This document shows, piece after piece, positions 15,452 through 24,114 of a stretch of DNA of 64,000 bases. The notes below the pieces were generated by a model. The model made no database searches and was not told where the DNA came from. It saw only the letters and a program-made list of their open reading frames with translations. The DNA comes from SZAS-18 sp038322235 (GTDB taxonomy: Bacteria; Verrucomicrobiota; Verrucomicrobiia; Chthoniobacterales; SZAS-18). Position numbers and translations under genes: made by a program. The DNA is taken from assembly GCA_038322235.1 (NCBI GenBank), contig JBBQFQ010000015.1, forward strand, positions 29,247 through 93,246. The letters are read 5' to 3'. The first letter of the stretch is position 1, and every line of letters begins with the position of its first letter.

Positions 15452-17221
15452 TCAGTGAGCTGCGACCCGCACACCGGGCTTTGCGGGTTGGTCCTGCGGG
15501 AGGAAGTCGGTCTCCATCCCAGGAACGCTGTACTCGTAGGGACCGTGATAAACCGTGGGAGTCTTTTCAAAATTGCCGTGCAACGTCACCGGCGACGGAA
15601 GTGTCCACTCAAGGGTATTGGCGTTCCACGGATTCGAAGGCGCAATCTTCCCCTTATACATGGAATGGAAGAAGTTCACGAAGAAGATGATCGTGCTTAA
15701 CCCAAGGCAGATCGCCGAAACTGTGACGAAGATATTCACGGGCTGCAGATTCCGCAGATGCTCATATTGCGTCGGATCGGCGATCCGGCGCATCATCCCG
15801 GCGAGGCCGAGATTGTGCATCGGGAAGAAGGTGAAGTTCATAAAGATGAACGTCAGGACGAAGTGGATCTTCCCCCACGTCTCATCCATGTAGCGTCCAA
15901 ACATCTTCGGGAACCAGAAATACACGCCAGCGAAAATGTTCAGAATCGAGCCGCCGAAGAGCACGTAATGGATGTGCGCCACGATGAAATAGGTGTGGTG
16001 CACAAACAAATCCACCGGAGTGGAGGCCATGAAAATGCCGGAGAGGCCGCCGATGACGAACATCGAGACGAAGGCGAGCGCGAAAAGCATCGGCGTCGTA
16101 AATCGGATTGAGCCCCGCCAGATCGTCCCCATCCAATTGAAGGTCTTGATCGCCGACGGGACGGCGATGAACATCGTCGAGAGAGAAAACGTTGCGGACA
16201 GCAACAGACTCATCCCCGAGACAAACATGTGATGGCCCCAGACGATGAAGCCGAGCAATCCGATCGCCACCATGGCGTAAACCATCGCGCGGTAGCCAAA
16301 AACGGGCTTTCGAGAAAATACTGGCAGGATCTCCGACGAGATGCCCATTGCCGGGAGAATCATGATGTAGACCTCAGGATGGCCGAAAAACCAGAAGAGG
16401 TGCTGCCAGAGGATCGGATCTCCGCGGCCTTCGGGAGAAAAGAAATGCGTCCCCATGTTCAGATCCATGAACAGCATGGCGGCGGCGGCTCCGAGCACCG
16501 GCACGGCGAGGCAGAGGAGGACGGCCGTCACGAAAAGCGACCAGACCGTCAGCGGCATGCGCAGGAGGGTCATCCCCGGCGCGCGCATGTTCACGATCGT
16601 CGTGATGTAATTCGCCGCTCCAGAAATGGAGGAAAGTCCATTGATGAAGATGCCGAGACCCCAAAGGGTCTGGCCCATGACCGCCGTGTTGTACGCTGGG
16701 GTCGTCGAAAGAGGGGCGTAGCTCGTCCATCCACCCTGCGCGGCTCCACCGGGAACGAAGAAGCTGTAAAGGAGCATCAGTCCCGAGATGACGTAGAGCC
16801 AGTACGAGAGCGCGTTGTAAAACGGAAACGCCATGTCCGGCGCCCCGATCTGAAGCGGGATCAGGTAGTTTCCGAACACGCCGATCAGAAGCGGCATCAC
16901 GACGAGGAATACCATGACCGTGGCATGCATCGTGAACAGCATGTTGTACATGCCCGGCTGAATGACGCCGTCGACGACCATCGAGGAAGGGAGGAGGTAG
17001 CCAAGGATCGGGACGGCCGTATCGGGGAACGCGATCTTCCAGCGAACGCCCAGCGCGAGCATTCCGCCCACGATCAAAAAGAAGAGGGCGGTCACGAGAT
17101 ACTGCTTTGCGATCATCTTGTGATCGTGCGACCAAATGTAGGTCCGGAAGAAACTCTGCGCGTGGTGTTCGCCGTGATGGGCGAAATCACCAGGCTGGGC
17201 GGTGGCAACGTGTGAATCCAT
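15452..17221 (-). CDS. ctaD: Cytochrome c oxidase subunit I (aa3 type)
   Basis: 589 residues from the ATG at 17221; a TTG at 17254 is in frame but weaker. It carries twelve helices and all core residues: haem a His in TMHATVMVFLVVMP, CuB/cross-link motif FFGHPEVYIMILPAMG, the His pair in VWGHHMFVSGM, and HHTYFIVAHIHYVLFGG for haem a and a3. The Glu in HPEVY marks an A-type enzyme. It reduces O2 to water with proton pumping. It lies 39 bp after ctaC. Confidence 0.96.
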   Translation of the reverse strand: MDSHVATAQPGDFAHHGEHHAQSFFRTYIWSHDHKMIAKQYLVTALFFLIVGGMLALGVRWKIAFPDTAVPILGYLLPSSMVVDGVIQPGMYNMLFTMHATVMVFLVVMPLLIGVFGNYLIPLQIGAPDMAFPFYNALSYWLYVISGLMLLYSFFVPGGAAQGGWTSYAPLSTTPAYNTAVMGQTLWGLGIFINGLSSISGAANYITTIVNMRAPGMTLLRMPLTVWSLFVTAVLLCLAVPVLGAAAAMLFMDLNMGTHFFSPEGRGDPILWQHLFWFFGHPEVYIMILPAMGISSEILPVFSRKPVFGYRAMVYAMVAIGLLGFIVWGHHMFVSGMSLLLSATFSLSTMFIAVPSAIKTFNWMGTIWRGSIRFTTPMLFALAFVSMFVIGGLSGIFMASTPVDLFVHHTYFIVAHIHYVLFGGSILNIFAGVYFWFPKMFGRYMDETWGKIHFVLTFIFMNFTFFPMHNLGLAGMMRRIADPTQYEHLRNLQPVNIFVTVSAICLGLSTIIFFVNFFHSMYKGKIAPSNPWNANTLEWTLPSPVTLHGNFEKTPTVYHGPYEYSVPGMETDFLPQDQPAKPGVRVAAH

Positions 17222-17260
17222 CGAATCGAGGAGGGCGGAAGGTTGGAACGACAAAAGGGG

Positions 17261-18163
17261 TTATCGAGATGCGGCGACGGCGGACGGCGGGATATCAGCC
17301 GGAATAGGCGGGAGCGTGGACGTCTGCTTCTTCAACGATTCGTCCCGGGCGGCCTTGCTCTTCTCGGCCACCAGCTTGTCGTACTCCGCCACCGTAACGA
17401 CATTGATCCGGGCTTTCATGTTGTAGTGGCCCGCTCCGCACAGCTGCGAGCAGGCAAGCTCGAAATTGCCGGTGCGAGTCGTTTCAAACCAGACCCACTC
17501 GATCTGGCGACCTGGCACAATGTCCTGATACATTCGAAACTCGGGAACGTAAAACGCGTGAATCACGTCAAGTGACCGCAGGATGACGTTCACGGGCTTT
17601 CCCAGCGGAACCGTCAAAACGCCTTCGCTCTGGTAGTCGTCCATCGCTTCCGGGTCGTCGCCGCCTTTGGTGCCGAAAATATTATCCTTCGTCAGCATCT
17701 GCTGCGAAAATTCCCCCAGCTTTCCATCTCGTCCCGGGTTCCGGATGTGCCAGCCATATTGGTAGGCCACGATATCGATCTTGATGGAATCGGCGGGCGC
17801 CGGGGAACGGACGTCCTTCCACCAGACGTGGTTGCTGCCAATCCACAGCCCGATGAAAATCACCGCGGGAATCGTGGTCCAGATCAGCTCCAGGCTGTTG
17901 TTCCCGTGGCTGTAGTGGGCGGCGACGCCGCGCTTACGGCGATACTTGATGAGGAAATAGATGAAGACTGCCTGGGTGAGGAAAAAGACAACTGCGGTCA
18001 ACCAGAAGATCAAGTGAAGGAGGAAGTCGATCTTCTCCCCGCCTTTCGTCACGACGTCGGGCGTCCACCAGAGGTCAGTCTCACGCACCTCGGCCAGCGC
18101 CGGAGTGATCGAGACGAGGAACAGAAACAGGCCGAGGGCGAGCCAGCGACGGATGGGATTCAT
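17261..18163 (-). CDS. ctaC: Cytochrome c oxidase subunit II (CuA)
   Basis: 300 residues: signal peptide 1-24, two membrane helices (~46-73 and ~92-110), then the cupredoxin domain. CuA ligands are H202 (VIHAFYVPEF), C238, C242, H246 and M249 in CSQLCGAGHYNM. The usual Glu between the cysteines is Gln240, as in some ba3- and related enzymes. A ~25-residue insertion (~152-180, rich in D/G/K/Q) precedes the conserved SEGVLTVPLGKPV strand. There is no fused cytochrome c domain. It accepts electrons from cytochrome c or the ACIII haems. Confidence 0.95.
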   Translation of the reverse strand: MNPIRRWLALGLFLFLVSITPALAEVRETDLWWTPDVVTKGGEKIDFLLHLIFWLTAVVFFLTQAVFIYFLIKYRRKRGVAAHYSHGNNSLELIWTTIPAVIFIGLWIGSNHVWWKDVRSPAPADSIKIDIVAYQYGWHIRNPGRDGKLGEFSQQMLTKDNIFGTKGGDDPEAMDDYQSEGVLTVPLGKPVNVILRSLDVIHAFYVPEFRMYQDIVPGRQIEWVWFETTRTGNFELACSQLCGAGHYNMKARINVVTVAEYDKLVAEKSKAARDESLKKQTSTLPPIPADIPPSAVAASR

Positions 18164-18190
18164 GAGGATCTCGGGCGAAAGAATGGGAGA

Positions 18191-19087
18191 CTATTTCTTG
18201 GGAGGGGCGGCGGGGGCGCCCGGAGCCGCAGCGGCGGGCGCGGGAGCACCTGGCGCTGGCGAGGCGGCCGGGGTAGCTGGAGCTGCGCCCCGCGGCGCAG
18301 CGGTCGACGCGGGAGCACCTGGCGCAGGGGCGGCGGCGGCCGGGGCGGCAGCCGCGCTCGCGAGTTCTGGTTCTGGCGGCATCTCGAGGAGCTTTTTCTC
18401 GCTGTAGGGGGTACCCTTTTGCGCCTTAAGGCGCTCGCGCATCGTCGCGATGGCTTCCTTTTGGATCGGTGAAGCTTGATTGCCCCACTCGCCATTGGTC
18501 CGGATGTAGGTCAGAATCGCGGCCAGCTGTTCGTCGTTGAACACCGCTTCCCACGAAGCCATGGCGCCGTTGTAGACGTTGCCCTTCACGTTGACCGGAC
18601 CTTGCAGACCGTGCAGCAAAATCGCGATCATGCGATTCGGCGCATCGCCGATAACCCATTCTGATCCAGCGAGGGGCGGGAACTGCCCCGCCTGACCGAG
18701 ACCGGTACTTTGATGGCAGGAGACGCAGTTTGCGGTGAACAACTTCTTGCCCAGCACCTTGGGGTCGGGAGGCCCGACGGGGCCAGACAACCCGCGTTTG
18801 GTTATCGGCGTAAAGAAGAATTGTTCGCTGCTAAACCCGCCGGAGTAGAGACCAAGATAAATGCCGGAGTAAATCGCGATGATCACGAAACAGGCCACGA
18901 TCCAGAGGGCCAACGGCTCGGAGCCATCATTTGGCTCCTCCAGTTCGCGAAGGATGGCACCGTGGAGGCTGCTTACGTCGATCTCGTGTTCAAGTTCGCG
19001 TTCGCGGAAACGGTCTTCGACCACATCCGCGTTAATAACGGTGGGTTGGATCGCTCCAGCACTGTAATCGGAGGGAGGCTGGCTCAT
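18191..19087 (-). CDS. Membrane-anchored monohaem cytochrome c (CcoP position)
   Basis: 298 residues. A cytoplasmic N-terminus of ~58 residues precedes one membrane helix (59-81) and a class I cytochrome c domain with C121-V-S-C124-H125 and a later Met-containing NGAMASWE. The last ~60 residues are Ala/Pro-rich. It starts within the ccoO stop codon (ATGA) and so occupies the place of CcoP. Canonical CcoP has two haem motifs; this has one. It probably passes electrons from ACIII or soluble cytochrome c to CcoO/CcoN. Confidence 0.85.
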   Translation of the reverse strand: MSQPPSDYSAGAIQPTVINADVVEDRFRERELEHEIDVSSLHGAILRELEEPNDGSEPLALWIVACFVIIAIYSGIYLGLYSGGFSSEQFFFTPITKRGLSGPVGPPDPKVLGKKLFTANCVSCHQSTGLGQAGQFPPLAGSEWVIGDAPNRMIAILLHGLQGPVNVKGNVYNGAMASWEAVFNDEQLAAILTYIRTNGEWGNQASPIQKEAIATMRERLKAQKGTPYSEKKLLEMPPEPELASAAAAPAAAAPAPGAPASTAAPRGAAPATPAASPAPGAPAPAAAAPGAPAAPPKK

Positions 19088-19716
19088 GGCGTGGCAGGTT
19101 CGTCAGGGGATTCCGGAAGCGGGTAGGTGCTTCGCTTCAGGGCGATGAGGTACTGCACCAAGGCCTTGGCCTCATTCGACGGGACAATCTCATACCCCTC
19201 CTCCGGCGCGTCCGGTGGGAGAACCTTGAAGGCATCGCTCGATGGGGCTCCAGAGATCTTCCGCTTCTCAAAGAGGAAGCGATAGGGTGGCATGATCGAC
19301 CCCGGGGCCACGACCTGCGGCTGGTAGAGATGCTGATAGTGCCACTCCACGCTCGGTTGCCTGGCGCCGATGTTCGAGAGGTCAGGGCCAGTTCGTGAGG
19401 TCCCGAAGAACGCCACCCGGTCGCGCATGTAATCACGGGCGACGGTGCGCCGGGCACCCCAGCCGCGAGCGAGATCGGCGCCTGCCTCGGTCGGGCGCAC
19501 CTGCTGGCTGTGGCAGTAAATGCAACCGCTGGCCGCGTAAATCGCGCTCCCCTGATCAGCTTGGCCGGAAAACGGCGGCGGGGTTTGATCCTTGGTGATT
19601 TCGTCCACCTCGGGTTGATAGCGCCCGATTTGAAAATAGGGAACGGCAACGAGTCCCAACCACGCCGTGAGGAACGTGAGGAAGAAACCCGTCATGAGCA
19701 GCGGCATCCGATTCAT
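19084..19716 (-). CDS. ccoO: cbb3-type cytochrome c oxidase subunit II
   Basis: 210 residues: one N-terminal membrane helix (~6-28) and a monohaem cytochrome domain with C65-I-Y-C-H69 followed by SQQVRP, the CcoO hallmark. Downstream are GTSRTGPDLSNIGARQPS and YQPQVVAPGSIMPPY, with the distal Met in SIMPPY. It delivers electrons to CcoN. It follows ccoN by 39 bp. Confidence 0.94.
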   Translation of the reverse strand: MNRMPLLMTGFFLTFLTAWLGLVAVPYFQIGRYQPEVDEITKDQTPPPFSGQADQGSAIYAASGCIYCHSQQVRPTEAGADLARGWGARRTVARDYMRDRVAFFGTSRTGPDLSNIGARQPSVEWHYQHLYQPQVVAPGSIMPPYRFLFEKRKISGAPSSDAFKVLPPDAPEEGYEIVPSNEAKALVQYLIALKRSTYPLPESPDEPATP

Positions 19717-19755
19717 GATTCAAGCAGCGAGAGACGCGATAGGGGAGAACGGGGA

Positions 19756-21261
19756 TCAAACCGCTGCGGCCAACACGGCCGGCTCGTCGGGTTGGGTGAG
19801 GAGTGTTGGCCGGGCCCGGCGCGCTCCGGCGTGCCGGAGAATGAGGGCGAAGGACGTTGCGAAGATGATATGACCGGCCGTCATCATGATTCCCGAAAGG
19901 CTCCGCATCCAGAGGAACGCCTTGGTGTAGTTCACGCTCGTGATAAAGCTGATCTTCGGGTCTTCGAGCGCGAGACCTTGGAAAAGTCCGGCCACGCTGA
20001 GCGAGACAAACATGAAAAGCACGCCGATGCCGCTAAGCCAGAAGTGCCAACGGATCAGGTTGGCTGAGGGCCACTCCCAGTCAACGAGGCGTGGGACGAT
20101 GTAATACACCGCACCAAACATGACCATGGTGTAGAACCCATAGAGCCCGAGATGCGCGTGCCCAATGGTATAATGCGTGAAGTGGGTCACCTGATTCACC
20201 CACCGGATGGCCATTGAAGTCCCCTGGATGCTGCTGATCGTATAGCAAACCGCGCCGAAGACGACGAAGCGAAGCGTCGGACTCCAACGCAGCGCTCCGA
20301 AGTGACCGACCATCGTGAAATGGTGGTTGATGGCGGTGGTAACGACAGGAATGACCATCATAAAGCTGGCAACGACGCTCGCGCTGATCAGCCAGGCAGG
20401 GAACGGTCCACCGATCAGGTGGTGCATGCCGTTCCAGCTGTAAAAGAACGCCAGTGACCAGAAGCCAATGATCGAAAGCTGGTAGCTGTAAACCGGACGA
20501 CCGATGACTTTCGGGATCAGGTAGTAGGTCGACGCGATCCCGATGGGCGTGAAAAAGAGCCCAAGGGCGTTATGCCCATACCACCAATTCACTGGGCCTT
20601 GCACGGCCGCCTGCACCGGGAGGTAAAAAATGACGATGTTCGCCGTGGCGTAGAGCCATGGGAACCAGAAAAATGCCGCGAGAATATACCACTGCGAAAC
20701 GTAGACGTGCCCCGGCTTCCGGAACCGGAACATGATCACCATCCAAATCGAAACGAGCGCGAATCCCGCGAACACCACGATCGCCGCGTAGCGCGGGAAC
20801 TCGAGCCACTCGACGGAAGTGCCATGCCCGGCAAGGATCCCCACGATGCCGAGCAGGATGCCAAAATTGTAAATTCCCGCGGAAGCGTAGAGCAAGCCAC
20901 CGTGCCGGACGGGCACTCGGCAAAGCCGGGCCATTAGCCAGAGCGCTACGCCTACGCCCACCTGGGCGCCCCAGCCGTATGCCACCGCATTCAGGTGAGC
21001 CGGACGAACGCGACCGAAGGTCAGCCACGACCAGTCGGCCAGGAACCCGGGGACGTTCAGCTTGACCGACGCGATCAGCGCAAGGAGTGACCCCAAAAGC
21101 AGCCAGAAGATCGCGAACCCGATGTAAAGAAGCACTGGCCCACGGAGGGTTTGATCGATCTCCGCGCGATCCACTTTGTCTTCGATCGTCTCCCGGTGCT
21201 GCGGGAGGAGCGAGTCGACCAGGGTCGGCTTGGCGGGGGATTCAACAGTAGCTACGCTCAT
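19756..21261 (-). CDS. ccoN: cbb3-type cytochrome c oxidase subunit I
   Basis: 501 residues, about twelve helices. Conserved blocks: HLNAVAYGWGAQVGVGVALW, WWYGHNALGLFFTPIGIAST, VYSYQLSIIGFWSLAFFYSW with the helix VII Tyr, NGMHHLIGGPFPAW with the CuB His pair, and HFTHYTIGHAHLGLYGFYTM with the haem ligands. It is the catalytic subunit of the high-affinity C-family oxidase, used at low oxygen. The ~20-residue polar tail is not conserved. Confidence 0.95.
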   Translation of the reverse strand: MSVATVESPAKPTLVDSLLPQHRETIEDKVDRAEIDQTLRGPVLLYIGFAIFWLLLGSLLALIASVKLNVPGFLADWSWLTFGRVRPAHLNAVAYGWGAQVGVGVALWLMARLCRVPVRHGGLLYASAGIYNFGILLGIVGILAGHGTSVEWLEFPRYAAIVVFAGFALVSIWMVIMFRFRKPGHVYVSQWYILAAFFWFPWLYATANIVIFYLPVQAAVQGPVNWWYGHNALGLFFTPIGIASTYYLIPKVIGRPVYSYQLSIIGFWSLAFFYSWNGMHHLIGGPFPAWLISASVVASFMMVIPVVTTAINHHFTMVGHFGALRWSPTLRFVVFGAVCYTISSIQGTSMAIRWVNQVTHFTHYTIGHAHLGLYGFYTMVMFGAVYYIVPRLVDWEWPSANLIRWHFWLSGIGVLFMFVSLSVAGLFQGLALEDPKISFITSVNYTKAFLWMRSLSGIMMTAGHIIFATSFALILRHAGARRARPTLLTQPDEPAVLAAAV

Positions 21262-21273
21262 AAAAGGGATGGA

Positions 21274-21489
21274 TTAGCGCCCGGAGGTCCGGGGCCGCAC
21301 GGAACCGGGTTCAGCGCCGGGAAACGCATCGGTGGGCAGCCCGACGGGCTCCTCGGCGTCAAAAATCACCATTGAGCCGTCCTTCACGCTCCTGAGTTGG
21401 CCCTGCCGAGCAGCGTAGTAAAAACCAATCAACGCCATCACGACCGCCGCGAGAATGGCGGCTGCGATGAAGATATAAGTATAGGCCAT
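21274..21489 (-). CDS. ccoS: CcoS-like cbb3 oxidase assembly protein
   Basis: 71 residues from the ATG at 21489. One N-terminal helix (YIFIAAAILAAVVMALIGFY) is followed by ARQGQLRSVKDGSMVIFDAE, which matches the GQ-x-D/S-hydrophobic-FD-E signature of CcoS. CcoS is needed for haem and copper insertion into cbb3 oxidase. It lies 12 bp upstream of ccoN. The C-terminal ~20 residues are an extra polar tail. Confidence 0.8.
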   Translation of the reverse strand: MAYTYIFIAAAILAAVVMALIGFYYAARQGQLRSVKDGSMVIFDAEEPVGLPTDAFPGAEPGSVRPRTSGR

Positions 21490-21500
21490 GGGGAGTAGCA

Positions 21501-22136
21501 CTATTTGGCTGGCGTCGGTGCGGGTGCGGGTGCGGGCGCAGCTGGGACCACGGAAGGTCCAGTGGGCGCCGCGGCAGCCGGAGCGGGAGTTACGGGCGCT
21601 ACGGGCGCCGCGACGCCTGGCGCTGTGGCTCCGGCGGGCGCTGTGGCTCCGCCTGGCGCTGTGGCTCCGGCGGGCGCTGCGGCTGCGGCCGGCGCTGCGG
21701 CTGCGGCCGGCGCTGCGGCTGCGGCGGGCGCGGCGGCTCCGGCAGGCGCGGCGGCTCCGGCAGGCGGTACGGCTCCGGCAGGTGCGGCGGCTCCGGCCGG
21801 TGGCGCAACCACGATGGGATTGGCCGGCTGGGGTTTCTTGGATTTGAGGCGCTCTTCCGTGAAAGCCATGGCGCGCTCGAGAGGAAGCCGGACCACGCCC
21901 TGTTCCTTGTTTACCCAATCCGGATCCGCCGATTGCGCCTTGACGGCATCAGTCGTCACCCCTTCGAGGATCTTCAGCCGCTCCGTCTCGCGCTGAGCGT
22001 CCACGTCCTTGAACGTGTAGGCGCCGCGGCCGATCACGAGCATGACGAAGCCGATGAAGATGGTCAACATTCCCAGACCTCCCACCACCGTGGCGAGCAT
22101 GGAGGGCGGACGTTCAGTAACGGCGCTGGTGTGCAT
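21501..22136 (-). CDS. Membrane protein with long Ala/Pro repeat tail
   Basis: 211 residues from the ATG at 22136. One N-terminal helix (~17-37, TVVGGLGMLTIFIGFVMLVI) leads to a ~70-residue charged region. The last ~100 residues are almost only Ala, Pro and Gly in APAGA/AAPAA units, encoded by tandem ~15-18-bp repeats (about 21590-21810). It lies between actF and ccoS with gaps of 18 and 11 bp. I do not recognise a family for the N-terminal part. A spacer or scaffold between ACIII and the oxidase is a guess supported by position and by the similar tail on the monohaem cytochrome. Confidence 0.75.
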   Translation of the reverse strand: MHTSAVTERPPSMLATVVGGLGMLTIFIGFVMLVIGRGAYTFKDVDAQRETERLKILEGVTTDAVKAQSADPDWVNKEQGVVRLPLERAMAFTEERLKSKKPQPANPIVVAPPAGAAAPAGAVPPAGAAAPAGAAAPAAAAAPAAAAAPAAAAAPAGATAPGGATAPAGATAPGVAAPVAPVTPAPAAAAPTGPSVVPAAPAPAPAPTPAK

Positions 22137-22154
22137 GGACAAAAAGCGGAGCGG

Positions 22155-23366
22155 TTAGTTCTTAAGGTTCAGCGAGCGTTGCAGGCGCGGATCGCGCAGC
22201 GGATAGAGCGGAAACTTGCTCAGGTTCTTCAGGAAGAAGAAGACGAGCGTCGAACCGATGAGCACGACGGCTGCGAGATCAAACGGGCTAAACTGCACAC
22301 CTTTATAGTGCAACGCGGGGAGGACGATGATATAATGGTCCAGAGCGTGAACGCAGAGGACGTAAATCGCGAGCGCGCGCAGAAAGTTGGGATTCCGCTT
22401 CGTCGGTTGAATCAGAAGGAGTACGAAAGGAATGAAGAAATGGCACACGACGAGCGCTGAGCTCAGGATATTCCATCCTTCCGTATTCCGTCGGATGAAG
22501 TAAGAGGTCTCCTCGGGAATGTTCGCGTACCAGATGAGGAAGTACTGCCCGAACCCGATATAGGCCCAGAAGATGGTGAACGCGAGGAGGAGCTTCCCCA
22601 TGATGTGGTAGTGCTCCTCGTTGACGATCCCCTCGAGGTAGCCGGCCTTCTTCAAGGTAACGACCGCGACGATCAGTGCGGCCATGGCCGACCAAGCTGA
22701 GCCAGCGAAAATGTAGACCCCCCACATCGTCGAAGCCCAGTAATGATCGAGGCTCTTAAGCCAGTCGATGGCACCGAAGGTCAAACCGATCGCAAAAAAC
22801 GGAAGCGAGGCGAAAACGAGCTTCCGGGTGATGACCGTGTTCCGCGGATTGCCGTCCTTATCCTGAGCGGTGGACCAGCGGCGGAGGAGAAAGGCGATCA
22901 ACGCGAAACCACCAAGGATGATCAGCGCCCGAATGGTCCAGAACTCCCGATTGAGCATCCCGCGTTTGCCATCAAGAAGGACGTCACGGCCCTTCGGGAT
23001 ATCAAGCCACGCGTACACCTTTGGGGCGAAGATGAGGATCGGAACGATGAAGACCCAGATGTAGCGGAACGACTCAGCCATCGTCTCCAGCACCCGGCGA
23101 ACCACCACGGACCACTCGGCATCCGTCGCGTGGTGGACAAGGATCCAAAAAAGCGAACCGGCGCAGATCGTGAAGCAGAACGAAAACCCGAAAAGGAGCG
23201 AGTAAAGCATCTGCTTCGGACTCGCTCCAAACAACATCCCTCCGAGGAACACCACGAGCGACAGCCCAGCCGCAGTCATGAGCCCAAAAAAGACGGGGCC
23301 CAGATTATTCGTTTGGAAATACTCGACCTTGGGAGCTTTCGCGGATTGGGTGGCGACGGCGCTCAT
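22155..23366 (-). CDS. actF: Alternative complex III, quinone-binding membrane subunit ActF
   Basis: 403 residues from the ATG at 23366; a longer in-frame start would overlap actE. About ten membrane helices, including FFGLMTAAGLSLVVFLGG, YIWVFIVPILIFAPKVYAWL and a C-terminal PFDLAAVVLIGSTLVFFFL. The segment LLAFTIFWAYIGFGQYFLIW followed by YANIPEETSYFIRR is typical of ActF. ActF is an NrfD-type protein paralogous to ActC; the two form the membrane quinol-oxidising part of ACIII. Confidence 0.92.
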   Translation of the reverse strand: MSAVATQSAKAPKVEYFQTNNLGPVFFGLMTAAGLSLVVFLGGMLFGASPKQMLYSLLFGFSFCFTICAGSLFWILVHHATDAEWSVVVRRVLETMAESFRYIWVFIVPILIFAPKVYAWLDIPKGRDVLLDGKRGMLNREFWTIRALIILGGFALIAFLLRRWSTAQDKDGNPRNTVITRKLVFASLPFFAIGLTFGAIDWLKSLDHYWASTMWGVYIFAGSAWSAMAALIVAVVTLKKAGYLEGIVNEEHYHIMGKLLLAFTIFWAYIGFGQYFLIWYANIPEETSYFIRRNTEGWNILSSALVVCHFFIPFVLLLIQPTKRNPNFLRALAIYVLCVHALDHYIIVLPALHYKGVQFSPFDLAAVVLIGSTLVFFFLKNLSKFPLYPLRDPRLQRSLNLKN

Positions 23367-23400
23367 GTTTAGGGAATAATCGAATCGATCTGAAGGTTTC

Positions 23401-24093
23401 TCACTTCGGCAGCTTCGCCTGTTCCGCGGCGCTGAGTTCAGCGACCTTGCCCGTCTGGGCCCGTTGCAATACGCGAACCCACGCAAGAATCGCCCAGCGA
23501 TCCTGCACGGGGATGTTTGCGCCGTAGCCAAGCATCGTGTTCTTGCCCACGCTGATGGTGTTGAAAATTTCCCCGTCCGCCATGTCCACGAGGCGCTGCT
23601 CGTGGTAATTCGCGATGCCATTCCAGCCGTACTTGGAAGCCACTCCGTTCCCGGCGCCGGTCGCGCCATGGCAAACCTTGCAGTTGATCTCGTAGCGCTC
23701 CTGGCCGCGGGCGAGCAATGCCCGATCCACCGTGATCTCAGTGGGAATGCCATCGCCCCAGCGATCGCCCATCTTGCCCGTGGCAAAATACGAGGTCCCA
23801 GCGGTGAACGAGACCGGCCCGCGGACGGGCGCGGGAGCTTCAGCGCCGACGATTTTCGCCGGAGCCTTGGCCGCCGGGAAATCATACCCGAGCGGAACGG
23901 TGCCATCGACCGGCATCCGCGGTCCGACGTGGTCAGCAAAAAAATCGCTCCGGGACTGAGCCTTGACTTTCGGCTGATGATCCATGTCCGGGAAGATCTC
24001 GAACGGACGGTTCTCCGAGCGGCGCCCCTGGGGGCCGGCGATCAGCACCACCGCGAGGACCGCGGCGGCAAAAGTAAGAAAAAAGTAACGCAT
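23401..24093 (-). CDS. actE: Alternative complex III monohaem cytochrome ActE
   Basis: 230 residues: an N-terminal signal or anchor helix (~4-20), MDHQPKVKAQ, then a cytochrome c domain with C138-K-V-C-H142 and a later Met in NTMLGYGANIPVQDRWAI, which fits the ActE family. It carries electrons out of ACIII towards the oxidases. The gene is 21 bp after actD and 34 bp before actF. Confidence 0.92.
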   Translation of the reverse strand: MRYFFLTFAAAVLAVVLIAGPQGRRSENRPFEIFPDMDHQPKVKAQSRSDFFADHVGPRMPVDGTVPLGYDFPAAKAPAKIVGAEAPAPVRGPVSFTAGTSYFATGKMGDRWGDGIPTEITVDRALLARGQERYEINCKVCHGATGAGNGVASKYGWNGIANYHEQRLVDMADGEIFNTISVGKNTMLGYGANIPVQDRWAILAWVRVLQRAQTGKVAELSAAEQAKLPK

Positions 24094-24114
24094 GGCGGGA
24101 TGGAAGGCGTTCGA

